A stretch of 64,000 bases of DNA from Chitinophagaceae bacterium (GTDB lineage: Bacteria; Bacteroidota; Bacteroidia; Chitinophagales; Chitinophagaceae): NCBI GenBank assembly GCA_023251255.1, contig JAHEZD010000010.1, positions 10,492 to 74,491 on the forward strand. Direction: 5' to 3'. This document shows, piece by piece, positions 26,180 through 35,456 of this stretch (positions are counted from its first letter, which is position 1; each line of letters begins with the position of its first letter). Below the pieces are notes generated by a model. That model did no database searches. It worked only from the letters and a program-made list of their open reading frames with translations, and had not been told where the DNA came from. The position numbers and the translations under genes are program-made.

Positions 26180-27208
26180 TCAAGTAATAAATAATTCTAG
26201 AAAAACAGCAAAAATGATTCTCCTGACTTTGTAGTAGCTTCTTAGTTGCTCAGCCAGCATTTCAAACCTTTTAAAGTGCCAAGTATCGTATTGTTGCACA
26301 ATGGTTTGTTCTTTGGTTGGTTCATCAATCATTTTTACCGCTGCTTCTGCCGCAATCTTGCCTGTCCACAACGCATTTAAAATACCTTGACCTGCCGCTG
26401 GGTCAAGTACTCCAGCTGCATCTCCTGCTAATAGTATCTTCCCACTATATAACGGTCTGAAAAGGCGCCATCTGGTGTCTGCAGACCTGACACCAGTTTT
26501 ATGATTCTCCATTATTGAAAATGGAGGTGTAAGTGCCGCATGATTAGTGAGGGCAACCCTGGTCCAGCCAGTTAAGCCATTTTCAAGCGGTGCGAGCCAT
26601 GTCCACCCATTTTCTTCCGAGATAAAAGATGCTGCATACGTAGGTATTTGAATATTAATACGATCAATTCCCGACCAGACTGTGAGCCGAGGTGAATAAT
26701 ATTGCCGAGGTAGTTGCAGCAACCTGCCTGCAACCTGTTTTCGCCCGGTACAATCTATTAAATAAGAAGCTGTTAACCGTCGGCCATCGTCTAAAACTAT
26801 AGTTACCTGGTTATTGTCGTTGAATATATTTCTTGCCTTCGTGTCATGAATAATGTTGATGCCAGCGTTGGTCATAACCGATAGCAATTGCGCATTAAAG
26901 ACCCCTCTGTCCAAGTGGATACCGTGCCGCAGGCTATTTCCTGAAAACTTTGTTGGGGTGTATTGCCCGTCACTATAAATACCACCGAAAATGCCTAAGG
27001 AGGCTGTTGCTGCTATAGTCTTGCCGCATATATCATTAATCAGTGTATCTACTACTGGTTCAACACTTTCAATAGTTACTTCACTGCAAACATTATTAAA
27101 AGAATTTCTCGTTATGACCAATGGTTTTTTGCCCGCTTTAAGTAAAGTAAATGCTGCAGCAAAACCAGAAGGCCCGGAGCCGAGAATAATTGTATCAATT
27201 ACATCCAT
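26180..27208 (-). CDS. LodB-like FAD-dependent oxidoreductase
   Basis: 342 residues. The N-terminal dinucleotide-binding motif GSGPSG (residues 10-15) and the later LLAGDAAGVLDPAAGQGILN identify a GR2-class flavoprotein of the tryptophan-halogenase/geranylgeranyl-reductase type. LodB proteins of this class are needed to mature the tryptophylquinone cofactor of LodA-type oxidases. The ATG lies 10 bases inside the end of the LodA-like gene on the same strand, the standard lodA-lodB order with overlap. No signal peptide, so it acts in the cytosol before or during assembly of its partner. The oxidoreductase call is firm; the LodB role follows from the neighbour. Confidence 0.78.
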   Translation of the reverse strand: MDVIDTIILGSGPSGFAAAFTLLKAGKKPLVITRNSFNNVCSEVTIESVEPVVDTLINDICGKTIAATASLGIFGGIYSDGQYTPTKFSGNSLRHGIHLDRGVFNAQLLSVMTNAGINIIHDTKARNIFNDNNQVTIVLDDGRRLTASYLIDCTGRKQVAGRLLQLPRQYYSPRLTVWSGIDRINIQIPTYAASFISEENGWTWLAPLENGLTGWTRVALTNHAALTPPFSIMENHKTGVRSADTRWRLFRPLYSGKILLAGDAAGVLDPAAGQGILNALWTGKIAAEAAVKMIDEPTKEQTIVQQYDTWHFKRFEMLAEQLRSYYKVRRIIFAVFLELFIT

Positions 27209-29886
27209 ACAGGGGTGAGGCTATCATCGGTTAAGCTTAAACTGCAAAATCTTTGGCTGGTTTCATTTACTTGGGCGACAATAATTTCTAAACAGTCTTG
27301 TATGCAGCGTTTTGAATCTAGCTGGCGAGTATAATCACTTTTTGTTTTCACGAACAGAAAGAGGTAACCTGAGCCATTTGAGGTTAAGCGGGAGTTGGTC
27401 GCCCAATTGTTAGAACCTCCAACAAGGCGTTTTGGAATACAATAGCCATGAGCACCAAACGACCAGTCATCTACTTTTTCAACGCCGACTAACCAAAATT
27501 TTTTCTTAAGAGGTCTGTCTTCCCACTGATAGCACCGATTTAGTGCATCCATACGTGCTAAAACTTCCGCTATCGTAAGCCCACGCATTTGTGACATATC
27601 AAATAGACCATCTATAGCGTTATGTACATAATCAGCACGACCAATTTCTACGAAATTGATTACCACGGCATTGGTGTTACTGATACTGATAAAAGGACCT
27701 TCCTCACCATCCCAGCCTTTTATTGCATTCATCCCATAGTCTAAATGGTAAGGAGATTGTGGGTGATATCCGAGTTCTCTGTCTAGTAATGGAATTGCGG
27801 TCGGCGGATAGTTCGAATTGATAACACTTTTACGTACTTTAGTTAGTGAACTACGAAATGTCCGCGCGGCATCTGGAGAGGCTGCCGCCCACATGCCATT
27901 TACTGCCGCACAAAGCTTGGAATCCTCTACGAAGGGTGAACCAAGCCCATAACTGGCATAAAATCTTATGTTTTCAATATTGCCCATTTCCTTCTCACCA
28001 GCATAAGTAATATCCCAACCCGGGAAAAAAATTCTTGTAGCACTATCTGGTAGAAAAGTCGTGCTTGTTAACTGACGATTCTGACGCTTACGAACTTCAT
28101 TGTTCATGCGAAGTAAAAACTCGCTGGGATAACTCACTGCTCGCATAACGGTTTGCGCAACTGTTTCCCTAATATTATTTGCCCCTCCATGAACAGGGAA
28201 AGCTAGCTCGTTGCTTCCTGGCAAAGGAATGTTTGGATTAGCCCTTAGAACACCCCCCGCCATATCTTCTACGCCTCCTACCATGAACATATCCTCATAC
28301 TCTAGTAAATCAGCACTATTTATTAATGGAAAAAAATCTGGCGCAGTCACAACGGAAAACGCAGCAAATACAGGCAAATTATTAAGTTGACTAGCAACCC
28401 CTTTGATTTGTACTGTTACACAACCATCACATATATTGTCCTCAAAAAGTCCTGCAAAATAGGATTGGTCAATTTTGTTTTGCAGGTCATTTTCTTCCGG
28501 ACCCAGATAGTATTCTAGTTCGCCTGTTAATTCATTTACTTGTTCCCGAATGTTTAAAAACATCGGTGCATCCCTAGGGACGTGATAGTTAGTAATCGTT
28601 CTGCCTTTGTACAGGATGGCCGATACAACAGCATCATAAGCATCACGTTTCTGCCCAGGTTTTGGTGTCAGTTTGAAAGATGTATAACGCCTGTTAGTAG
28701 CTTCGAATATATCGGGTTTCTCCACAACCGGTATAGAAACCCGTAAGCGTTCTTTTTTATTATTGACTAATTGATAGGCCGGGCTAACTAGAGGATGTGG
28801 CTGGGAGCATAAAAGGACTGATGAACCCATTGAAACTAGAGAGACCATTGTCTTATCACCTGAAAATACAGATCCGGGTTCTGTTGAAGAGTTACTTATT
28901 TTCTTGAAAGGCGCTTTTTCGGTATTAAAAGATACAGACGCAGGAAGTTTCTGATGCTCTGTTACCCTCTTTAGTTTTTCGTTTAAATGGCACTCCACAA
29001 AAAATATATCTGCATTGTTTAGAAGAGAATCATTTTTAAAAAGCTTTCTTATAGGCAGGAGGAACTGATAAGTGCCTTGCCCATCACTTCTAATTATGTC
29101 TGGAAATTGCGGCATTACATCAACGGACGCACCTGATGTTTTTGTTTTATGTACGCCTGAAAAGTTGACTACTTTGGCTAGGAAAGCACCATATCGCGCA
29201 GGATATACTGCAATGTCTTTTTCCGATCCATGTACAGGTTGGTTCGTATAGCAACGGTTGATTTTATCATACTCGCTCAAAGGCTGGTTACCTACCCTTG
29301 CAAAACCGGTTCGGGCAAATACCATGTCAGCATGGGATAAATGAGGTGTCTTACATGCAGGCCGGTATTCATAGGCGAATACTGCAATAACAGTATTGCC
29401 GTCAACTAAGTTCTTAGTACCCTGTAGACCATAAATTACATTTTCCAACAAATCCAATTGTTCAAGTGAGGGGTAAGTGTTCGAATTTCCTGGTTGCTTT
29501 GATTTGGAAAGTGGATGAGCCATCAGGTGATATAATAAACTTAGCTGTGGCTTACCTGGTTCAATCAACCTTCGGCCGGCAAAATCATTCAACCCTTCAT
29601 TTTGTATCATAGGTGTCACTTCCCTAAACAAACTTTCATGTACAGGATTAGTGGTATTAAGATTAATACCCGTGATGGTACTTATTATTTCATCCCACTG
29701 GTTGTTTTTCATCCAGTTCAACAATTCTATAAAATCATTGCTAATCGCCGGTGACAAAGTTGGCAAAGTGGATGGGTCTATATTGGCTGCCGGGGCTTCA
29801 AAGAATCCAGCGACTTGCCCTATTACACTGGTCTGGGTAAACAGTGCTGCCAGACTGCTCATCTTGATAAATTGCTTGCGGTTCAT
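27199..29886 (-). CDS. LodA-like quinone-cofactor amino-acid oxidase homologue
   Basis: 895 residues with a possible N-terminal signal or membrane anchor (MNRKQFIKMSSLAALFTQTS). LodA-family signs are FARVGNQ near residue 195, a YYLGPEEND stretch, FEDNICDGCVTVQIKG near 480, AFSVVTAPDFFPLINSADLL after it, FFPGWDITYAG near 620 and a Trp at about 665 in AAVNGMWAAASPDA. Lysine-6-oxidase LodA makes a cysteine tryptophylquinone from a Cys just before the FFPG motif and a Trp downstream. Here the Trp seems present, but the expected Cys position (in PDSATRIFFPG) reads Ser/Ala. The protein may use another Cys, another cofactor, or be inactive. At 895 residues it is longer than LodA (about 730). Confidence 0.66.
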   Translation of the reverse strand: MNRKQFIKMSSLAALFTQTSVIGQVAGFFEAPAANIDPSTLPTLSPAISNDFIELLNWMKNNQWDEIISTITGINLNTTNPVHESLFREVTPMIQNEGLNDFAGRRLIEPGKPQLSLLYHLMAHPLSKSKQPGNSNTYPSLEQLDLLENVIYGLQGTKNLVDGNTVIAVFAYEYRPACKTPHLSHADMVFARTGFARVGNQPLSEYDKINRCYTNQPVHGSEKDIAVYPARYGAFLAKVVNFSGVHKTKTSGASVDVMPQFPDIIRSDGQGTYQFLLPIRKLFKNDSLLNNADIFFVECHLNEKLKRVTEHQKLPASVSFNTEKAPFKKISNSSTEPGSVFSGDKTMVSLVSMGSSVLLCSQPHPLVSPAYQLVNNKKERLRVSIPVVEKPDIFEATNRRYTSFKLTPKPGQKRDAYDAVVSAILYKGRTITNYHVPRDAPMFLNIREQVNELTGELEYYLGPEENDLQNKIDQSYFAGLFEDNICDGCVTVQIKGVASQLNNLPVFAAFSVVTAPDFFPLINSADLLEYEDMFMVGGVEDMAGGVLRANPNIPLPGSNELAFPVHGGANNIRETVAQTVMRAVSYPSEFLLRMNNEVRKRQNRQLTSTTFLPDSATRIFFPGWDITYAGEKEMGNIENIRFYASYGLGSPFVEDSKLCAAVNGMWAAASPDAARTFRSSLTKVRKSVINSNYPPTAIPLLDRELGYHPQSPYHLDYGMNAIKGWDGEEGPFISISNTNAVVINFVEIGRADYVHNAIDGLFDMSQMRGLTIAEVLARMDALNRCYQWEDRPLKKKFWLVGVEKVDDWSFGAHGYCIPKRLVGGSNNWATNSRLTSNGSGYLFLFVKTKSDYTRQLDSKRCIQDCLEIIVAQVNETSQRFCSLSLTDDSLTPVWM

Positions 29887-30314
29887 GTTTATAAAGGGTT
29901 ATCTAAAAATGATATTTGTAAGGTATGTAGAAGAATTGATTCTTGCAAGATGTTTACGAAATTTAAAATGAGGTTTTTCTCTATTGCAAAATCCAATTGC
30001 ATTGAACAATGCAATCCGATTTGATGTATGACTTGTCCTAAAAAATCGTGCATTTTCTTTTTGTCTACTTTTAGGTAGTGAAAGATAAAGGAGATGCTTT
30101 TGCAGGATTTTTTTGGGAGGCACTGGTACTTTTTGTTTTGCGGATCGTATACAGGGTACCGGTGATGAACCGGGAGGGATTGTATTGTTCCGAATTGCTG
30201 ATTGGATACTGGTAGAATATTAATAGAATGGTAACCGATCCCCGCTACCCAATCCTGTGGAAAGCAGCTAAGACCTTGTAATTACCGTCTTATTGTTAAC
30301 TGTCAACGGAGGAT
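29887..30314. other. Intergenic region between the LodA-like and sigma-factor genes
   Basis: 428 bases between divergent genes. It contains two units of the 23-bp IS-end-like repeat at 29990-30033. Promoters for the LodA-like gene and the ECF sigma gene should be here, but I could not pick out a convincing box. No credible coding frame. Confidence 0.45.
29985..30028 (+). repeat. Second copy of the IS-end-like repeat (44 bp, 2 mismatches)
   Basis: These 44 bases match 21196-21239 at 42 positions and in the same orientation. They comprise two 23-base units, AATCCAATTGCATTGAACAA and AATCCGATTTGATGTATGAC. ATTGCATTG and CAATGCAAT form an inverted pair inside. With the copy at 21.2 kb they bracket 8.8 kb as direct repeats. 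Confidence 0.75.
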
Positions 30315-30907
30315 ATGTCGAACCTGCTACCCAATGAGCCTGAATTGCTGCAACGCCTGATCGACGGCGATGCGGAGGCATTCCGTAGCGTGTACGAACA
30401 CTACCAGGGCAAGGTCTTTTTGTTCGCCTTCCGTTTCACCAAATCCCATTCACAGGCAGAGGAAACCGTGCAGGAGGTTTTCATCAAACTATGGGAACGC
30501 CGCATGCTGGTGGACCCTGCCAAACGGCTGGAACCCTATATCATCACCATCACCAAGAATTTCCTTTTGGACGGGTTGAAGAAAGCAGCATTGGACAGGG
30601 GCCTGCAGCACAAGCTGTATGAGCAGATGCAGGCATTGCAACACCACTCTGTTGATGAATTGATTGCCAAGGAAATAGCGAGGCTGCAGCAACAGGCGGT
30701 TGACAATTTATCAGGGCAGCAGAAAAGGTTTACCTGCTCAGTAGGGAGGAAGAACTGACCTACGAAGAAATTGCCGCCAAGTTGGGGCTGTCAAAAAATA
30801 CGGTCCGCAGGCATATGGCCGAAGCGCTCTACTCCATCCGCCAGTATTTGGCGAAGCATCCCGACATCGCTGCCATCCTTGTGGCTGCCATCATCAAGGG
30901 CAAGTAA
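30315..30907 (+). pseudogene. ECF sigma factor (FecI-like) gene with a one-base frameshift
   Basis: The first frame gives sigma-70 region 2 (DGDAEAFRSVYEHYQGKVFL, FTKSHSQAEETVQEVFIKLW) and ends at 30758 after RFTCSVGRKN. Region 4 (VYLLSREEELTYEEIAAKLG, then LSKNTVRRHMAEAL) is intact in the -1 frame and ends at TAA 30905-30907. One extra A in the run AAAA at 30723-30726 would join them into a normal 197-residue FecI-type sigma factor. As written the protein lacks the -35 binding domain and should be inactive. It precedes the FecR gene and the SusC/D pair, which it would normally switch on. Sequencing error in a homopolymer is a real possibility. Confidence 0.85.
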
Positions 30908-30975
30908 AAAAATATTTCAAAAATATTTTCCACTGCACTGGTACTCTTTTTCTTTTCAACAGTATACCTTATAAG

Positions 30976-32100
30976 ATGCCTAATCAAGAATTAAAGGAGC
31001 TATTCCAAAAATATTTGGATAACCAACTAACGCCGAAGGAACTGGATAGGTTCCTGAACATGCTGCATGATGCCTCGCATGAAATGGAAGCAAGCGAACT
31101 GATGAGTGCCACCTGGCAGGAAATGTTCGAGGCCACCGGTATCGATGCACGCCCGGCGAAGGTGGTGTCGATGCATAAAACGAAATGGTGGAGGACGATC
31201 GCTGCTGCCATTATTATATTAATACTGGGTGGCGGTGCATTGCTTTACTTCAATAAATCAACTGAAAAACCGATTGCTGTTATGCCCGTGCAACAGGAGA
31301 TAATGCCCGGTGGCAATAAGGCCACGCTGACCGTGGGCAATGGCCAGAAGATCGTGCTGGATGAAACCAAGAATGGCACTGTGAACACGGGTGACAATAC
31401 ACAGGTCACGAAGACCGATGGGCAACTGACCTATGCTACTACTACCCCTGCGGAAGTGAGTTACCACACCATCACCACACCAAGGGGTGGAAAGTATGAA
31501 CTGGTGTTACCTGATGGTACCAAGGTCTTATTAGATGCGGCTTCTTCCTTGCGCTTCCCCACTGCCTTCACAGGCAACGAGCGTGATGTGCAGTTAACAG
31601 GTCAAGGTTATTTTGAAGTGGCGAAGAATGCAGAAAAGCCTTTCCATGTCAATGTAAATGGCATGCAAGTGGAAGTACTGGGCACGCATTTCAATATCAA
31701 TGCCTATGATGATGAGGCAGTCATCAAAACCACTTTGCTTGAAGGCAGCGTGAAGGTCACTAAAGGCAATGAAGCCACGAAGCTGCAACCCGGGCAGCAG
31801 GCACAACTGAACAAGGATGGTAATCTACAATTGATCAAAGAAGCGGACACCGAAGAAGCAACCGCCTGGATCAATGGGGAGTTCCTGCTCAACGGGTCGG
31901 ATGTAGCAGCCTTTATGCGGCAGGTAAGCCGTTGGTACGATGTAGATGTTGTGTATGAAGGCAAGCTGCCAGAGGGGCATTTCAAAGGCAAAACATCCCG
32001 AAGCCTGAACCTCAGCCAAATGTTCAAAGTGCTTGAGTACATGGGCATCAATTATAAAATTGAAGGAAAGAAAATCATTATCAAAGCAGACCAACCATAA
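30976..32100 (+). CDS. FecR-type anti-sigma factor
   Basis: 374 residues. A cytoplasmic N-terminus that binds the sigma factor is followed by one membrane helix at about 73-92 (TIAAAIIILILGGGALLYF) and a periplasmic FecR domain with YHTITTPRGGKYELVLPDGT and LLDAASSLRFPTAF. The C-terminal part (VSRWYDVDVVYEG, GKTSRSLNLSQMFKVLEYMG) is the DUF4974 domain usual in Bacteroidota FecR proteins. It should relay a signal from the SusC-like receptor next door to the ECF sigma factor upstream. It ends 5 bases before the SusC gene, so the two are co-transcribed. Confidence 0.93.
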   Translation: MPNQELKELFQKYLDNQLTPKELDRFLNMLHDASHEMEASELMSATWQEMFEATGIDARPAKVVSMHKTKWWRTIAAAIIILILGGGALLYFNKSTEKPIAVMPVQQEIMPGGNKATLTVGNGQKIVLDETKNGTVNTGDNTQVTKTDGQLTYATTTPAEVSYHTITTPRGGKYELVLPDGTKVLLDAASSLRFPTAFTGNERDVQLTGQGYFEVAKNAEKPFHVNVNGMQVEVLGTHFNINAYDDEAVIKTTLLEGSVKVTKGNEATKLQPGQQAQLNKDGNLQLIKEADTEEATAWINGEFLLNGSDVAAFMRQVSRWYDVDVVYEGKLPEGHFKGKTSRSLNLSQMFKVLEYMGINYKIEGKKIIIKADQP

Positions 32101-32105
32101 CCCTT

Positions 32106-35100
32106 ATGAAACGTTTTTTTGCAACAATATCTATTATACTGCTTCTTGCATTTGCGAACCATACAAGTGCACAGAACGTGACACTGAACGAAAGCGGTGC
32201 AACATTGGAGAAGTTGTTCAAACTGATCGAAAAGCAGACGGGCTACAGTTTTATCTACAAACTGGAAGCCATCAGGGATGCGAAGAAGGTGGATATCAAT
32301 GTAAAGAATACAGCACTCAATACTGTTCTCCAAACGATCTTCCAGGGGCAGCCCTGTGTCTACAACCTTGTGGGCAAAACGATTATCATTAAGGAAGCAG
32401 AGAAAAAAAAAGAAGAGCCACCAACAACAGCACCGTCTGAACCATCACTCATCAATGTACATGGCAAGGTTATCAATGAAAAGGGTGACCCTGTTCCCGG
32501 TATCAATATTGCCATCAAGGGAACAAAAAGGACTTACACTACTGATGATTACGGGGAGTACTTTATCAAAGATGTAGATCCACAAGCTAGCCTCTCTTTT
32601 AAAGCTATCACCATTGAACCTTTTGAAATCAAGGTCAATGGCAGGAAGGAACTTTTTACCTATCCTGCTAAAACCCATACCAGCCAACTAGATGAAGTCC
32701 AAACTATTGCCTATGGCAAAAGAAGTAAACGTTATAATACAGGTGACCAAAACACTATTACAGCCGAAGAAATTGGTAAAATGCCTATTCGCGATCCCCT
32801 GCAAGCAATATCAGGCAAAGTGCCGGGTGTAATTATTACCGAAAACAGCGGTATGCCTGGGGCTAGGATAAATGTACAAATACGAGGACAAAATACTTTG
32901 CCTCTTAGTCTTGCTAATAATCCTTATGATCAGCCATTGTTTATTATTGATGGTGTCATATTTGCACCACAGGATAATAGCATCAACCAGATTAGTTCTT
33001 TAAGTTCTTCAAATGGAACAGCTGATAATATGATGAATTCGAGTGGTAATATGGGGGGGATGAGTGCTATGAGCAGTATCAACCCAGAAGATATTGAAAC
33101 AATAGATGTATTAAAAGATGCGGATGCCACTTCGATCTATGGTTCAAGGGGGGCTAACGGAGTAATCTTGATCACCACAAAAAAAGGAAAAGCAGGCAAA
33201 ACACAATTTAGTTTTAAAGCCAGTACGGGAGCAAGCTTTGTAACCCGCACCATCCCTATGATGAATACACAACAGTATTTGCAAATGAGGCATGAAGCTT
33301 TAAAAAATGATGGGTTAACACCAAATATTACCAATGCTCCTGATTTGTTGATATATGATACAACCGGTTATACAGACTGGCAAAAATATTTTTTTACTAC
33401 GGCGCATAGCACAAACATCAATGCTTCTGCATCGGGAGGTTCAGCTAACACAACTTTTCATGTCGGTGTAGGATATAATCAAACTTCTACAGTATTTCGA
33501 GGAACCAGCCCTACTAGTCTGTTATCCATTAATGCGGGCTTTTCACATCAGAGTTCAGATAAAAAATTAACTGTCGCTTTTTCTACTAATTCTTCCTATA
33601 GTTTAATTAATTCAATGCTAAGCGGAAATTTAACTCAATTACAGAGACCTCCTGATTACCCCCGTTCGCAGCAAAACCCTGATGGAAGTTTTGTTTGGGT
33701 TTATAATGGTGTCCACGTGGGGAACGATTTAGCTTATGCCTTGCGATCATACACATTACAGAATTATAATACCATTGATAATTTAAAATTTACTTATCGC
33801 TTATTGCCGGGCCTATCTGTTGGCACTAGTCTAGGTTATAGTGGCTTTAGTTCGAATGAATATTTCAAGAATCCGGCGAGTTCAAATGATCCTGCTAGTG
33901 GTATTCTTCAGGGGAGTGCCAATTTTGCTACTAATAATCTTAGATCCTGGCAGGTAGAGCCCCAATTAGATTATACCAAAAGATGGGGTAAAATGAGTTT
34001 CGGTTTATTGGCAGGGGCAACCATACAGCAACAATCAAATACTACTAGTAGGATTAGTGCCGGTGGTTATACTAATGATGCATTACTTAGCGGGCTGGCA
34101 GGAGCAACAACTGTAGGTGCAGGTTATGGTTACACGCAGTATAAATATGCAGCAGCTTTTGGGAGGGTAAACATGATATATAATGATAGATATATCATGA
34201 ATATAACCGCCAGAAGGGATGGTAGCAGCCGTTTCGGCCCGGGTAGGCAGTTTGGCAATTTTGCTTCTATAAGTGGTGGCTGGCTGTTTATGCAGGAAAA
34301 ATTTATGAAACAGGCTTTGCCTAGTATAAGTTTTGGTAAACTACGAATCAGTTATGGCACCACTGGTTCTGATAATGTAGGCGATTATCAATATTTGCCT
34401 TTATGGACCGGTAATAGTGCCGGTAATACCTTCCAGGGTTCGTCCACATTTACTCCGCAGATATTGTTTAATCCTGATTTTAGCTGGTCCTTAAATAAAA
34501 AATTGGAAGCAGGGCTGGATTTGGGCTTCTTGCACGACAGGTTATTGTTCAACATCAGTTGGTACCAAAATCGTTCCGGCAACCAATTGATCCAATATCG
34601 ATTACCTTATGCTACTGGTTTCTCAACAGTAACAAAAAATTTTCCTGCTGTTGTTCAAAACAGCGGTATAGAAATCTCCTTAAACTTTACTACTGTTAAA
34701 ACCCAATCATTTACCTGGAGTAGCAATCTCAATTTCAGTATTCCCAAAAACAAATTAATAGCTTTTGATGGCTTGGCTACATCTCCTTTTGCAAGTTATT
34801 TAACAATTGGGAGATCAACAGCTAATGTGCGAGCGTATCATTATCTAGGCATTAATGATACAACAGGAATATACCAATTTGATGATGGGAAAGGAAATCC
34901 AACTTACGCACCAGACATTAATGTAGCATACGGCGCTAGCGTAATTGATATGACCCCACAGTTTCAAGGTGGCTTCAATAACAGTTTTACATGGAAAGGC
35001 TTTCATTTGGATATAACAATGAGTATAAGCAAACAATGGCATAGAAATTATATAAGCGTTCTTAGTAATGGTTACTATGTTGATGGCTCAACCAATTTTC

Positions 35101-35444
35101 CAACCATTTATTTATCTCATTGGCAACAACCAGGTGACAACAGTATTTTCGAAAAATTGACAACCAGTTCTAGTAGTCCTGCGGGTAAAGCTCAAAGTTA
35201 TCTTGCAAATTCAGATGTAACATATTCAGACGATATTTTGATGCGTGTTAGAAATATTTCCCTGTCTTATTCCATAAGCAGCTCTCGTTTTCAAAAAAAG
35301 ACAGGTATACAAAATCTTAACTTCTATATCAATATGCAAAATCCCTTTACCATTACAAGATTTATTGGAAACGATCCTGAATCATTTATAACTGGGGTTC
35401 CTCCATTAAAAACCATAGTTGCAGGATTGCAATTCACTTTTTAA
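32106..35444 (+). CDS. SusC-like TonB-dependent receptor with STN domain
   Basis: 1112 residues. After a signal peptide ending near NHTSAQ comes an STN/secretin-like domain (about 22-100), which in FecA-type systems contacts FecR. Then comes a CarboxypepD_reg-like domain (VHGKVINEKGDPVPGINIAI), a plug with IRDPLQAISGKVPGVIITEN and DADATSIYGSRGANGVILIT, and the outer-membrane beta-barrel ending in AGLQFTF. It imports a large nutrient, probably a glycan or peptide, with the SusD-like lipoprotein encoded next. The STN domain plus FecI/FecR upstream shows that transport and signalling are coupled. The ligand cannot be read from sequence. Confidence 0.95.
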   Translation: MKRFFATISIILLLAFANHTSAQNVTLNESGATLEKLFKLIEKQTGYSFIYKLEAIRDAKKVDINVKNTALNTVLQTIFQGQPCVYNLVGKTIIIKEAEKKKEEPPTTAPSEPSLINVHGKVINEKGDPVPGINIAIKGTKRTYTTDDYGEYFIKDVDPQASLSFKAITIEPFEIKVNGRKELFTYPAKTHTSQLDEVQTIAYGKRSKRYNTGDQNTITAEEIGKMPIRDPLQAISGKVPGVIITENSGMPGARINVQIRGQNTLPLSLANNPYDQPLFIIDGVIFAPQDNSINQISSLSSSNGTADNMMNSSGNMGGMSAMSSINPEDIETIDVLKDADATSIYGSRGANGVILITTKKGKAGKTQFSFKASTGASFVTRTIPMMNTQQYLQMRHEALKNDGLTPNITNAPDLLIYDTTGYTDWQKYFFTTAHSTNINASASGGSANTTFHVGVGYNQTSTVFRGTSPTSLLSINAGFSHQSSDKKLTVAFSTNSSYSLINSMLSGNLTQLQRPPDYPRSQQNPDGSFVWVYNGVHVGNDLAYALRSYTLQNYNTIDNLKFTYRLLPGLSVGTSLGYSGFSSNEYFKNPASSNDPASGILQGSANFATNNLRSWQVEPQLDYTKRWGKMSFGLLAGATIQQQSNTTSRISAGGYTNDALLSGLAGATTVGAGYGYTQYKYAAAFGRVNMIYNDRYIMNITARRDGSSRFGPGRQFGNFASISGGWLFMQEKFMKQALPSISFGKLRISYGTTGSDNVGDYQYLPLWTGNSAGNTFQGSSTFTPQILFNPDFSWSLNKKLEAGLDLGFLHDRLLFNISWYQNRSGNQLIQYRLPYATGFSTVTKNFPAVVQNSGIEISLNFTTVKTQSFTWSSNLNFSIPKNKLIAFDGLATSPFASYLTIGRSTANVRAYHYLGINDTTGIYQFDDGKGNPTYAPDINVAYGASVIDMTPQFQGGFNNSFTWKGFHLDITMSISKQWHRNYISVLSNGYYVDGSTNFPTIYLSHWQQPGDNSIFEKLTTSSSSPAGKAQSYLANSDVTYSDDILMRVRNISLSYSISSSRFQKKTGIQNLNFYINMQNPFTITRFIGNDPESFITGVPPLKTIVAGLQFTF

Positions 35445-35456
35445 ATCTATTGTATC

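Noticed and set aside
30723-30726. Programmed -1 frameshifting in the sigma factor gene
   Set aside because: A run of only four A residues without a heptamer slippery site or clear downstream structure does not support programmed shifting.
30771-30974. A separate small gene after the sigma factor
   Set aside because: Its frame is a shadow; the real content of this stretch is sigma region 4 in another frame, displaced by a one-base shift.
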